A program made the position numbers and the translations under genes. A stretch of DNA of 64,000 bases, from NCBI RefSeq assembly GCF_001624695.1, contig NZ_JSEP01000014.1:62001-126000 (forward strand). The letters are read 5' to 3'. The stretch is from Labrenzia sp. OB1 (GTDB taxonomy: Bacteria > Pseudomonadota > Alphaproteobacteria > Rhizobiales > Stappiaceae). Positions 1 through 8,895 of the stretch are shown in pieces. Below the pieces are notes generated by a model. The model was not told the DNA's origin and did no database searches. It saw only the letters and a program-made list of their open reading frames with translations. Positions within the stretch are counted from its first letter, which is position 1, and the number at the start of each line of letters is the position of its first letter.

Positions 1-2
1 AG

Positions 3-2987
3 CCAGCTTTCGACGGCGGTGTCGACGAAGGCGGACCAGCCGATTTCTCCGTCATCGTCGTTGGCGCCGATGGCGGGGAGCAAACAGCTTCCGGGCTTGG
101 CTGGACGCTTTCCAAAATCGATCGCCGCTATCAATGGTATCGTCTGGACGGGCGCTGGTCCTTTGAACCCATCACCACGTCGCGACGGGTGGCGAATGGT
201 GAGATCGAAACAGCTCCCGGCGCGCCCGCCCGTCTGTCGCTGCCGGTGGAATGGGGGGAATACCGGCTTGATATTCACGGCGGCGGCGCTCTCCAGACAT
301 CGACCAGCGTCACGTTCGATGCCGGCTGGTATACGGCGGACGCCACCTCCGACACGCCGGATTATCTGGATGTCGGGCTGGACAAGGCGAGTTACAGGCC
401 GGGCGACACCGCTATCTTGCGGCTGAAGCCGCAGATGGCCGGGATCGCCGTGATCAACGTCGTCTCCGGTGGCCTTCTGGCCAGCCGCACCGTGGACGTG
501 ACCGGCGAGGAAACCGAAGTGGAAATTCCGGTCAGCGATGACTGGGGGGCTGGGGCCTATATCACGGCCAGCCTCTACCGTCCGATGGATCTCGAGCAGA
601 GACGCATGCCCTCGCGGGCGATAGGTCTTTCCTGGCTGCAGGTTGATCCGGGCAACCGGGCCATAGACGTGGAGCTGACCGCGCCTGACCGGATCCTGCC
701 GGAAACGACGCTGGAAATCCCGGTCCGGCTCGCCAACCTTGAAGTCGGCACACAGGCTTATCTTACCGTGGCGGCCGTGGATGTCGGCATTCTGAATCTT
801 ACACGATACGAAACACCTGATCCGGAAGGCTGGTATTTCGGCCAGCGCCGTCTCGGCACTGATGTTCGCGACCTCTACGGCCAACTGATCGACCGCATGG
901 CGGGCACGATGGGGCGGGTCCGCTCCGGAGGCGATGCCATGGGGATGCGTCTGGATGCTCCGCCGCCGGATGATGAGCCGGTCGCGCTGTTCTCCGGCCT
1001 TGTGGATGTGGGAACCAGCGGCGAAACCGTGGTTTCCTTCGACATACCGGCTTTCAACGGCGCCCTGAAGGTGATGGCCGTGGCCTGGACGAAAGACGGG
1101 GTTGGTCATGCGGACCGGGAGGTGGAAGTCCGTTCCCCGGTGGTGATGACGGCAAGTGCACCGGCGTTTCTGGCGCCGGGTGACCAGTCACGGTTGGCCA
1201 TCGAAATCGACAATGTCGACGGGGCTCCCGGCGCTTATGCGCTGGACGTTTCTGTGGCGGACGGGCTGACGCTTGACGGCGGCACGGCGGTTCAGAACCG
1301 GACGCTCGAAATCGAAGCTGGCAGGAAGGCTCTTATCCTCCTGCCGGTTTCCGCAGGCGAGGAGGCCGGCAACAGTGAAGTTGTCGCCGCGCTTACCGGG
1401 CCAGAGGGCAAGACCTATATCAAGCGCTTCGGCGTCGAGATCAGGGATACACAGCCGAATGTGGTTCGAAATTCCTCCTTCGAGTTGGCCTCGGGCGGAA
1501 GCCTGTCGCTGACCGCCGACAGTTTCGACGGGCTGCGTCCCGAGACCGTCAGGGTGACCCTGACGGCGGGCGGCGCGGCGAGTATCGATGTGGCGGGGCT
1601 TCTGGATGCGTTGGACCGCTATCCGTTCGGCTGCACGGAACAGACAACCAGCCGCGCGCTGCCGTTGCTTTATCTGAGCGACGTCGCCGAGGCCGCAGGT
1701 CTTGGGTCGGACAACTCCATTCGCGAGAGGGTGGTCAAGGCGATTGCCGGGGTGCTGGCAAACCAGTCATCCTCGGGCGATTTCGGCCTGTGGAACAGCT
1801 ATGGCGGCGGCGACACCTGGCTTGATGCCTATGTCACGGATTTTCTCACCCGGGCCAAGGAGAAGGGCTATCGGGTTCCCGAAATCGCTTTCACCACTGC
1901 GCTGGACAATCTTGAGAACCGGCTGGCCTACGCCTCCGATTTTCAGGATGGCGGCGAGGGGATCGCCTATGCGCTTTATGTGCTGGCTCGGAACGGCCGC
2001 GCGTCCATGGGCGATCTGCGGTATTACCTCGATGCCAGACTGCAAAGTTTCGCGACGCCTTTGGCAAAGGCCCAACTGGCTGCCAGCCTGGCCCTGTATG
2101 GGGAACGTGAGCGTGCAGAAACCGGGTTCAAGGCCGCCCTTGCCGCTTTGCCAGGCGACAGGCAGCAGACTTACCGGGACGATTACGGGTCCGTCCTGCG
2201 CGACAGCGCCGGTGTGACCGACTATGTCGTCTCAACCTCCATGGGAGCGGACCTGACCGGCGAAGCGGTCGATTTCCTGAAAACCGCACAGACTTCCTCG
2301 TCCTGGCGCTCGACGCAGGACATGGCCTGGCTGCTTCTTGCCGCACAGGCCCTGAACGACTCGGCGCAGCAGGCCCGAATCTCTGTCGATGGCGAAGAAA
2401 CGCCCGGGCGTCTGGCATGGTCCCTTGAGGGACGTGACATCGCCGGGGCTCCGGCTGAGGTGACGAACAACGGCGGTGAGGCGACGGATCTTCTGGTCTC
2501 GGTTGTCGGGCAACCCGTGACACCGGAACCTGCCGGCGGCAAGGACTTCGCGGTCGAACGCACGGTTTACGATCTCGACGGCAATCCGGTGGATCCCTCG
2601 GCGGTCCCCGTCAATACCCGTCTTGCAATCGTGGTGACTGTCCGCGCGCTGACGGATCAGCCAGGGCGGCTAATGGTAGTTGACCGGCTGCCTGCGGGCC
2701 TTGTCATCGACAACCCGCGCCTTGTGCGTTCCGGCGACCTTGGCGGCCTGTCGTTCCTGTCCACCATCGATCAGCCGGAACATTCCGCCTTCTATTCCGA
2801 CCGCTTCGAAGTGGCGGTGGATCAGACCCGGCAGCAGGGCAGGGAAATGACTTTCGCCTATCTTGCCCGCGCGGCCACGCCGGGGACATTTGCCCACCCT
2901 CCGGCATCGGTTGAAGACATGTACCGGCCGGACCGGCGCGCGATAACGGCAACCGGCCGCTTTGTCGTACTCGGGCCGACCCGCTAG
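3..2987 (+). CDS. Alpha-2-macroglobulin family protein (bacterial ECAM type), 5'-truncated
   Basis: The window opens inside this gene. The frame is open from base 3, so only the C-terminal part (about 994 residues) is present. The protein is a large, probably lipid-anchored periplasmic protease trap. The thioester motif CTEQ, in the context YPFGCTEQ, is encoded at 1632-1643, so this is a thioester-forming member and not a thioester-less paralogue. An alpha-helical thioester domain follows it and a receptor-like beta domain ends the protein. The next gene, 18 bp downstream, is pbpC. This is the classical ECAM-PBP1C pairing, in which the macroglobulin is thought to protect the envelope while the transglycosylase repairs the wall. 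The N-terminal signal peptide and lipobox lie outside the window. Confidence 0.93.
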   Translation, partial: PAFDGGVDEGGPADFSVIVVGADGGEQTASGLGWTLSKIDRRYQWYRLDGRWSFEPITTSRRVANGEIETAPGAPARLSLPVEWGEYRLDIHGGGALQTSTSVTFDAGWYTADATSDTPDYLDVGLDKASYRPGDTAILRLKPQMAGIAVINVVSGGLLASRTVDVTGEETEVEIPVSDDWGAGAYITASLYRPMDLEQRRMPSRAIGLSWLQVDPGNRAIDVELTAPDRILPETTLEIPVRLANLEVGTQAYLTVAAVDVGILNLTRYETPDPEGWYFGQRRLGTDVRDLYGQLIDRMAGTMGRVRSGGDAMGMRLDAPPPDDEPVALFSGLVDVGTSGETVVSFDIPAFNGALKVMAVAWTKDGVGHADREVEVRSPVVMTASAPAFLAPGDQSRLAIEIDNVDGAPGAYALDVSVADGLTLDGGTAVQNRTLEIEAGRKALILLPVSAGEEAGNSEVVAALTGPEGKTYIKRFGVEIRDTQPNVVRNSSFELASGGSLSLTADSFDGLRPETVRVTLTAGGAASIDVAGLLDALDRYPFGCTEQTTSRALPLLYLSDVAEAAGLGSDNSIRERVVKAIAGVLANQSSSGDFGLWNSYGGGDTWLDAYVTDFLTRAKEKGYRVPEIAFTTALDNLENRLAYASDFQDGGEGIAYALYVLARNGRASMGDLRYYLDARLQSFATPLAKAQLAASLALYGERERAETGFKAALAALPGDRQQTYRDDYGSVLRDSAGVTDYVVSTSMGADLTGEAVDFLKTAQTSSSWRSTQDMAWLLLAAQALNDSAQQARISVDGEETPGRLAWSLEGRDIAGAPAEVTNNGGEATDLLVSVVGQPVTPEPAGGKDFAVERTVYDLDGNPVDPSAVPVNTRLAIVVTVRALTDQPGRLMVVDRLPAGLVIDNPRLVRSGDLGGLSFLSTIDQPEHSAFYSDRFEVAVDQTRQQGREMTFAYLARAATPGTFAHPPASVEDMYRPDRRAITATGRFVVLGPTR

Positions 2988-3005
2988 GGCTGGCAAGGCA
3001 GGACA

Positions 3006-5171
3006 ATGAAAAAAGGGCCGCGACAAGGCTGGCGCGCAACCCGGCGGTGGGCAATCGCCGCCGGGTTGGGTGCGCTCGTTTTTGCCGTCGGTGGTGGGCT
3101 CAAGGTCCGCCACGACTTCAACGCGCTGCCAGCTCTGCCGCAGATCGGCGACTTGTCCCTTTCGGTCACGGTACTGGACCGGGACGACAGGTTGCTGAGA
3201 GCGTTTACCAGCGGCGATGACAAGTGGCGCCTGCCGGTTGATCTGGAAGAGATCGATCCGCTTTATTTCAAGATGCTGCTGGCTTTCGAGGATAGGCGGT
3301 TTTTCGACCATGGCGGGATCGATATCCGGGCCCTGGTCCGCTCGGCTCTCCAGAGCGCGCGCGCCGGAAGGATCGTCTCGGGCGGCTCCACCTTGACCAT
3401 GCAGGTGGCGAGACTTCTGGACGAGGCGCCGACACGAACTTTCATGCGCAAATACGAGCAACTTCTGAAAGCCGTTCAGCTCGAGCGGAGCCTGTCCAAG
3501 CAGGACATCCTGAGGCTCTATGCGCTTCGAGCGCCTTTCGGGGGTAATCTTGAAGGTATCCGCGCCGCCAGCCTGACATGGTTCGGCAAGGAGCCCAGGC
3601 GCTTGACCCCGGCGGAGGCGGCCCTGCTTGTTGCCCTGCCGCAGAGCCCGGAAGCGCGGCGGCCCGACCGTTTTCGCGAAAACGCGCGCACAGCGCGCAA
3701 CCGGGTGCTGGCGCGTGCCGCCACTGCCGGTGTCCTGACGCCGGAAGAGGCCGGCTCGGCATCCGCTGAGCCGGTGCGGGCAGCGCGCCATCCCATGCCC
3801 TTCCTCGCACCTCATGAAAGTCGGCATGCCCGCCTGACCGACCCGCTGAAACCGGTTCACAGGCTGACGATCGACCGGGACCTGCAGGCAGCGCTCGAGA
3901 AACTGTCCCGTCAGAAGATCGGTTCCCACCCGAAGCCGGTCTCGATGGCCGTCATGGTCGCCGATCATCGGACCGGCGACATTCTGGTGAGCATCGGCGC
4001 TCCTGAGCTTCTGGATAGTACCAGGCAAGGGCACGTCGATATGACGCGTGCCGTCCGCTCTCCGGGATCGACCCTCAAGCCTTTCATTTACGGGCTGGCC
4101 TTTGAGGAAGGAATAGGTTTTCCGGAAAGCTATATCGACGACAGGCCGACGGATATCGGTGGTTACAAGCCGACCAATTTCGATCAGGCCTATCAAGGAA
4201 CCGTCACCCTTCGCGAGGCGTTGCAACTGTCCTTGAACACGCCCGCGGTGCAGTTGCTGGAGGCCGTCGGCCCCGCAAGGTTGATGGCCAGGCTCAGGCG
4301 GGCTGGCGTCCGTCCCGCTCTGGAGAAGGGAGCGGCGCCGGGCCTTGCCATCGGTCTGGGCGGGCTCGGGTTGACCCTGAAGGATCTGACGCAGCTTTAT
4401 GCGTCGCTGGCGCGGCAAGGCGAACCGGTCTCCCTGTCTGTCTGCCGCGCGGAGTGCGAACGTGATTCCATGCCTGTCTCAGAAGCGGGCAAAGGTACAG
4501 ATGTCGGTTCGCGGCGGACGGCCGATGTTCTGTCCCGCAAGTCTGCATGGCTGGTGAGCGACATTCTCTCCGGTTTGCCTCAGCTACGGGGCGCTGAAGC
4601 CTCCCACATCGCCTACAAGACCGGTACAGCCTACGGCTACCGGGACGCATGGGCCGTTGGGTATGACGGCCGCTATGTGGTCTCGGTCTGGCTTGGCCGG
4701 GCGGACGGAACACCGGTCCCCGGGGCAACCGGGGCCAGCGCGGCGGTTCCTGTCCTGTTTGAAATCTTCCAGCAACTCGGGCCCGGCCGCAGGGAGCTGC
4801 CGGAGGCTCCGCCGGAAGTCCTCCAGATGACAAGCAGCGAAGTGCCGGGGCCGCTCAGGTATGCCCGGCTGCCGGGCCGGCGGGAGGCCGCGCGCGTCGG
4901 AGACGCCCTGAAAATATCCTATCCGCCGGATGGAGCTGAACTGGATCTGGGGTTCGGCGCTCACGGCAGCGGGGCGCCGCGGTCTCAACCGCTCGTCGTC
5001 AAGCTCAAGGGCGGCTCAGCGCCGTTTTCGATTCTGGTCAATGGAACGCCGCTTGCCGAAAAGGCGCGCAGGCACCAGTTGGTCTGGCAACCTGACGCAC
5101 CGGGCTACCTGACCGTCACGATCCTCGATTCCAATGGGAAAAGCGCAGGGATCACCGTTTTCCTGCGTTGA
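3006..5171 (+). CDS. pbpC: Penicillin-binding protein 1C (bifunctional transglycosylase/transpeptidase)
   Basis: This class A PBP polymerises and cross-links peptidoglycan in the periplasm. A short basic N-terminus is followed by one membrane anchor (about residues 15-35). The GT51 glycosyltransferase domain carries the catalytic Glu95 in EDRRFFDHGG and the GGSTLTMQ motif. The transpeptidase domain has the SxxK motif S355-T-L-K358, a SLN motif (SLNTPAVQ) and KTGT from Lys538. The roughly 120 C-terminal residues form the extra beta domain typical of PBP1C. At 721 aa it has the usual family length. It lies just after the alpha-2-macroglobulin gene and is probably co-transcribed with it. Confidence 0.95.
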   Translation: MKKGPRQGWRATRRWAIAAGLGALVFAVGGGLKVRHDFNALPALPQIGDLSLSVTVLDRDDRLLRAFTSGDDKWRLPVDLEEIDPLYFKMLLAFEDRRFFDHGGIDIRALVRSALQSARAGRIVSGGSTLTMQVARLLDEAPTRTFMRKYEQLLKAVQLERSLSKQDILRLYALRAPFGGNLEGIRAASLTWFGKEPRRLTPAEAALLVALPQSPEARRPDRFRENARTARNRVLARAATAGVLTPEEAGSASAEPVRAARHPMPFLAPHESRHARLTDPLKPVHRLTIDRDLQAALEKLSRQKIGSHPKPVSMAVMVADHRTGDILVSIGAPELLDSTRQGHVDMTRAVRSPGSTLKPFIYGLAFEEGIGFPESYIDDRPTDIGGYKPTNFDQAYQGTVTLREALQLSLNTPAVQLLEAVGPARLMARLRRAGVRPALEKGAAPGLAIGLGGLGLTLKDLTQLYASLARQGEPVSLSVCRAECERDSMPVSEAGKGTDVGSRRTADVLSRKSAWLVSDILSGLPQLRGAEASHIAYKTGTAYGYRDAWAVGYDGRYVVSVWLGRADGTPVPGATGASAAVPVLFEIFQQLGPGRRELPEAPPEVLQMTSSEVPGPLRYARLPGRREAARVGDALKISYPPDGAELDLGFGAHGSGAPRSQPLVVKLKGGSAPFSILVNGTPLAEKARRHQLVWQPDAPGYLTVTILDSNGKSAGITVFLR

Positions 5172-5868
5172 ATTCAATTGGTTTCTGACCTGTTTTCGGA
5201 AGGTGGATCCTGACCGCCTTCCCGAAACGGGCACGATTCTCAAGTCCTTCACATTGCAGCATATGCAGGCCGACTGGTTCGGGCCTTCTGCCGATGTGCG
5301 TCTTTTTCCCGGAAATTGGAGAGTTTCTACCTGCAACAGATTGTGCGGTAGGGGAAGGTGCATTTTTCAGGCGAAATAATGACAAAAAATAGGCGATAAT
5401 ATTACTATTTGCCACAATTATAAATTATAGAATAATTATTCTTTTGAATTACAATTGATGTCGATCAAAAATTTTGCATCGCACCAGAACAACATGAAAA
5501 TATTTTTTCATCATTTATATAATTCTTGCGGATCGTACGTAAAAATCGTAAGAAAATCGTCAATAATTAATTAAAGGTGAAAGTTTCTCGTTGGAAATAT
5601 TACGCTGGGTAAGTAAATAATTGTTGCATTACAGCATGTTGCAAAAAGCACACATGCATAATTATCATTGCCTCAATTGACCATTTTGAGCTTGCTGACG
5701 ATTATCAAGTTTGGTTCTTGAGATCCGCGACGGCGAGTAATCGCCAGTAAAAATGGTTCGATTGAATTGATCGGATCGTTTTTTTAGGAAATCGCGGGGA
5801 CGGGACCTGCCTAGCCTTTTCGAGGTGCGGCTCAGGTTCTAATAGAAATTGACTTTGGAGGTCAGATA
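5172..5868 (+). promoter_or_regulatory. AT-rich leader and promoter region of the first porin
   Basis: This 697-bp stretch has no supported gene. About 5370-5700 is strikingly AT-rich compared with the roughly 60 % GC around it. A sigma70-like promoter is visible as TTGACC (5677-5682), a 17-bp spacer and GATTAT (5700-5705), which would give a 5' UTR of about 155 nt. The Shine-Dalgarno sequence GGAGGT is at 5857-5862, six bases before the ATG. Position and composition suggest a regulated promoter for an abundant outer-membrane protein. No specific regulator site was recognised, and the promoter is a pattern match only. Confidence 0.45.
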
Positions 5869-7011
5869 ATGAAACTCAAGAGCTTGATGCTCGGCGCTGC
5901 AGCAGTTGCTACAGCTACCACCGCCCAGGCAGCCGACCTTCCGGTTGCTCCGGAGCCGGTTGACTACGTTCGCGTCTGTGATGCTTACGGCGCACGCTTC
6001 TATTACATCCCGGGCACCGAGACTTGCCTCCGCGTTGGCGGCCGTGTTCGTACCCAGGTTGTGATCAACAACGTTCTTGAAGACGGTGCCTGGGGCGAGC
6101 GCGACTCCGACGGCTACTCCTGGCTGGCTCGTGGCTACCTCTTCCTCGACGCTCGCACGGCTACCGAATTCGGCACGCTGCGCGCCTATGTCTCCATGTA
6201 CGGCAACTCCCAGAACGGTGACAACTCCGGTTTCGCCATGGACAACGCCTACATCCAGTGGGGCGGCCTGACGGCTGGTCGTCTGGGTTCCAACTTCGAC
6301 ATCTTCACCGGTCAGGTTCTGGTGGGTGTTGTCGGTCGTGACTGGTCGGATAAAACTCTGAACCAGGTTGCTTACACCGCTGCTTTCGGCAACGGTTTCT
6401 CCGCAACCGTCGCTCTTGAAGACCGTTCCAGCCGTGAATCCGCTGCAACCAACTACGGCGGCACGCGTGCTCCGGACGTCGTTGCTGCTCTCGGCATCTC
6501 CCAGGGTTGGGGTTCCGCACAGCTGTCCGCAGCTCTGCATCAGGTTTACCCGAACGCGGCTGCTAATGGCGGCAACAACGGCGGCGAAGACGAAATGGGC
6601 TTTGCAGTCGGCGGCGGTGTAGTCTTCAACCTGCCGATGATCACCTCTGGTTCGAACATCTTCTTCCAGGGCTTCTATGCTGATGGCGCTCTGTCCTACA
6701 TGGGCAACCAGGCTGGCGTAGCTGACAGCAACGGCTCGGGCGACACCTCCACCGGTTGGTCCCTGTCCGCTGGTGCATACATCCAGGCAACTTCGACCAT
6801 CGGTCTCGCACTCGACGGTTCCTACGCTGACATCGATGCAGCAGCAGGCCTGAACGATGTGACCCGCTATGCGATCGATGGTTCCGTACAGTGGGAGCCG
6901 GTCTCCGGTTTCGTAATGGGTGCCGACGTTGGTTACGCCAACACCGACACCGACACTGTGGGTGACACCGACGAACTCCTCTTCGGTGTTCGTATGCAGC
7001 GTACGTTCTAA
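5869..7011 (+). CDS. Alphaproteobacterial porin (Omp2/Porin_2 type), copy 1
   Basis: This 380-aa outer-membrane beta-barrel porin allows diffusion of small hydrophilic solutes. It has a signal peptide with predicted cleavage after AQA (residues 19-21), then the family-typical start ADLPVAPEPVDYVRVCDAYG with two cysteines and the LRVGGRVR strand. Alternating amphipathic strands end in the terminal phenylalanine (MQRTF) recognised by the BAM machinery. The start is fixed by GGAGGT at 5857-5862. Codon use is strongly biased (GTT, GCT, CTG, AAC), as expected for very high expression. A paralogue 445 bp downstream shares the signal peptide and most strands. The arrangement recalls Brucella omp2a/omp2b, though here the copies are tandem. 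Confidence 0.95.
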   Translation: MKLKSLMLGAAAVATATTAQAADLPVAPEPVDYVRVCDAYGARFYYIPGTETCLRVGGRVRTQVVINNVLEDGAWGERDSDGYSWLARGYLFLDARTATEFGTLRAYVSMYGNSQNGDNSGFAMDNAYIQWGGLTAGRLGSNFDIFTGQVLVGVVGRDWSDKTLNQVAYTAAFGNGFSATVALEDRSSRESAATNYGGTRAPDVVAALGISQGWGSAQLSAALHQVYPNAAANGGNNGGEDEMGFAVGGGVVFNLPMITSGSNIFFQGFYADGALSYMGNQAGVADSNGSGDTSTGWSLSAGAYIQATSTIGLALDGSYADIDAAAGLNDVTRYAIDGSVQWEPVSGFVMGADVGYANTDTDTVGDTDELLFGVRMQRTF

Positions 7012-7060
7012 TCATCCGATTAGAATCTGACTGAAGGCTCTGAACTCCAGTCAGTCATGC

Positions 7061-7088
7061 GGCCCGGCAGGCTCCAATCTGCCGGGCC
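7061..7088 (+). terminator. Hairpin downstream of porin 1
   Basis: A perfect 10-bp stem, GGCCCGGCAG (7061-7070) and CTGCCGGGCC (7079-7088), with an 8-nt loop lies 50 bp after the porin stop. The following tract is only weakly T-rich (gtccccgtttt), so termination may be partial. Confidence 0.6.
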
Positions 7089-7455
7089 GTCCCCGTTTTG
7101 ATTCTTCAAAAAACGCGGGAACGGCGTATTTGAGACGCCGGCAGGTCTCGGAAAATGAGGTCGAAGAGGCTCTTTCAGGCCTTGATTCCTAACAGAGTCT
7201 AAATTTCCTCTCCGTTTTTGTGACATTCGCGCAACACCGGTTTTTGAAAACAGCCCCCTGGGCAGGGGGAGGGCGTTTTCGATGTTGAACCGGCAATGCG
7301 GATGCGTATGGTCATTTTGCGAGCGGCTTCGAGCCGCACTGGTTTGCATGCCTCGGACATCCAACCTCCGGTCGGTGGCAAACACAGACTTAATTCGCGG
7401 GGACAATGGTACTTATTCTTTAGTGCCAATTGAAATGACTGATTGGAGGTCAGAT

Positions 7456-8619
7456 ATGAAACTCAAGAGCTTGATGCTCGGCGCTGCAGCAGTTGCTACA
7501 GCTACCACCGCCCAGGCAGCCGATCTTCCGGTTGCTCCGGAGCCGGTCGATTACGTTCGCGTCTGTGACGCTTACGGCGCACGCTTCTACTACATCCCGG
7601 GCACCGAAACCTGCCTCCGCGTTGGCGGCCGTGTTCGTACCCAGATCGTAGCCAACAACGTTCTTGAAGACGGCGCATGGAGCGATCGCGACACGGACGG
7701 TTACTCCTGGCTCGCTCGTGGTTACCTGTACCTTGACGCTCGCACGGCTACCGAATTCGGCACGCTGCGCGCTTACGTCTCCATGTACGGCAACTCCACA
7801 AATGGCGACAACTCCGGTTTCGCCATGGACAACGCCTACATCCAGTGGGGCGGCCTGACGGCTGGTCGTCTGGGTTCCAACTTCGACATCTTCACCGGTC
7901 AGGCCTTCGTCGGCGTGGTCAATCGTGACTGGTCGGACGTGACCCTGAACCAGGTTGCCTACACCGCTGCTTTCGGCAACGGTTTCTCCGCAACCATCGC
8001 TCTTGAAGACCGTTCCAGCCGTGAAGCTACCGGTTCCGCAGCAGGCGGCGGTGTCGTGAACTACGGCGGCACGCGTGCTCCGGACGTCGTTGCTGCTCTC
8101 GGCATCTCCCAGGGTTGGGGTTCCGCACAGCTGTCCGGTGCTCTGCACCAGGTTTACCCGGATGCAGCTGCTAACGGCGGCAACAACGGCGGCGAAGACG
8201 AAATGGGCTTTGCAGTCGGCGGTGGCGTAGTCGTTAACCTGCCGATGGTTACCCCGGGTTCGAACATCTTCTTCCAGGGTTTCTACGGCGACGGCGCAAT
8301 GGCCTACATCTCCACTTTCGGTGGAATTGCAGACAGCAACGGTTCGGGTGACACCTCCACAGGTTACTCCCTGTCCGCTGGTGCCTTCATCCAGGCAACT
8401 TCGACCATCGGTCTCGCACTCGACGGTTCTTACCTCGATGTTGACGCAGCCGCTGGCCTGAACGATGTGACCCGTTGGGCAATCGACGGTTCCGTACAGT
8501 GGGAGCCGGTCTCCGGTTTCGTAATGGGTGCTGACGTTGGTTACGCCAACACCGACTACGACGTCACTGGCGACACCGACGAACTCCTCTTCGGTGTTCG
8601 TATGCAGCGCACGTTCTAA
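7456..8619 (+). CDS. Alphaproteobacterial porin (Omp2/Porin_2 type), copy 2
   Basis: This 387-aa outer-membrane porin is closely similar to the preceding one. The signal peptide and the first 60 or so residues are identical, and differences concentrate in surface-loop positions. Compare GQAFVGVVNRDWSDV here with GQVLVGVVGRDWSDK in copy 1. There is also an inserted glycine-rich stretch (TGSAAGGGVV) after SSREA. The frame is open further upstream, but GGAGGT at 7445-7450 and the signal peptide fix the start at ATG 7456. It ends in the BAM-recognition residue Phe. It has its own terminator, so the two porins are probably separate transcription units. It also has codon bias for high expression. 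Confidence 0.95.
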   Translation: MKLKSLMLGAAAVATATTAQAADLPVAPEPVDYVRVCDAYGARFYYIPGTETCLRVGGRVRTQIVANNVLEDGAWSDRDTDGYSWLARGYLYLDARTATEFGTLRAYVSMYGNSTNGDNSGFAMDNAYIQWGGLTAGRLGSNFDIFTGQAFVGVVNRDWSDVTLNQVAYTAAFGNGFSATIALEDRSSREATGSAAGGGVVNYGGTRAPDVVAALGISQGWGSAQLSGALHQVYPDAAANGGNNGGEDEMGFAVGGGVVVNLPMVTPGSNIFFQGFYGDGAMAYISTFGGIADSNGSGDTSTGYSLSAGAFIQATSTIGLALDGSYLDVDAAAGLNDVTRWAIDGSVQWEPVSGFVMGADVGYANTDYDVTGDTDELLFGVRMQRTF

Positions 8620-8646
8620 TCAATCCTCATCTTGAGGTTTGAGGGA

Positions 8647-8680
8647 AAACCCGGCGGAAACGCCGGGTTTTCTTTTGTTC
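8647..8680 (+). terminator. Rho-independent terminator after porin 2
   Basis: A 10-bp stem, AAACCCGGCG (8647-8656) and CGCCGGGTTT (8661-8670), closes on a GAAA tetraloop and is followed by TCTTTTGTTC. This is a strong classical terminator. Confidence 0.9.
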
Positions 8681-8734
8681 TTTTTCGGGGAGGACCGAAG
8701 AGCGGTATCTCCAGCTTCCCCGGTAAGCTCTGAA

Positions 8735-8768
8735 TGGACAACCTGCTGAAAGCTCACACCTGAAGTGT
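8735..8768 (+). repeat. Short dispersed repeat, copy 1
   Basis: This stretch contains TGGACA, CCTG and TGAAAGCTCACA in the same order and spacing as bases 14868-14901, with roughly four in five positions identical by eye. It abuts the 100-bp interspersed element that starts at about 8767. Confidence 0.45.
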
Positions 8769-8867
8769 GTCGCGTTTACACGGATTCACCTGTTCCGGAA
8801 AACGCTCGAGGCAACGTTTGCATTGCAAATGCGTTCGGGTGGTTTCCTGAATTCAATCAAACGCGAC
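8767..8867 (-). repeat. Quasi-palindromic interspersed element, copy A
   Basis: The element is about 100 bp, bounded by inverted ends GTCGCGTTT (8769-8777) and AAACGCGAC (8859-8867). It is centred on the near-palindrome TTTGCATTGCAAA, and its outer arms GGAAAACGC and GGTTTCC can fold into a long imperfect hairpin. Related copies lie at about 11496-11595 (opposite orientation) and 55811-55923. All three are intergenic. It resembles in kind the small palindromic repeats of Rhizobiales (RIME, Bru-RS), but identity with any named family is not established. Confidence 0.85.
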
Positions 8868-8895
8868 AGGCACTGATGTTCAGGGATATGCCGGA

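Noticed and set aside
2670..4418. 582-codon minus-strand frame across the macroglobulin gene and pbpC
   Set aside because: Antisense shadow of two well-supported genes; no family similarity.
5839..8148. Two similar minus-strand frames of about 230 codons opposite the porins
   Set aside because: They resemble each other only because the porins are duplicates; codon bias favours the porin strand.
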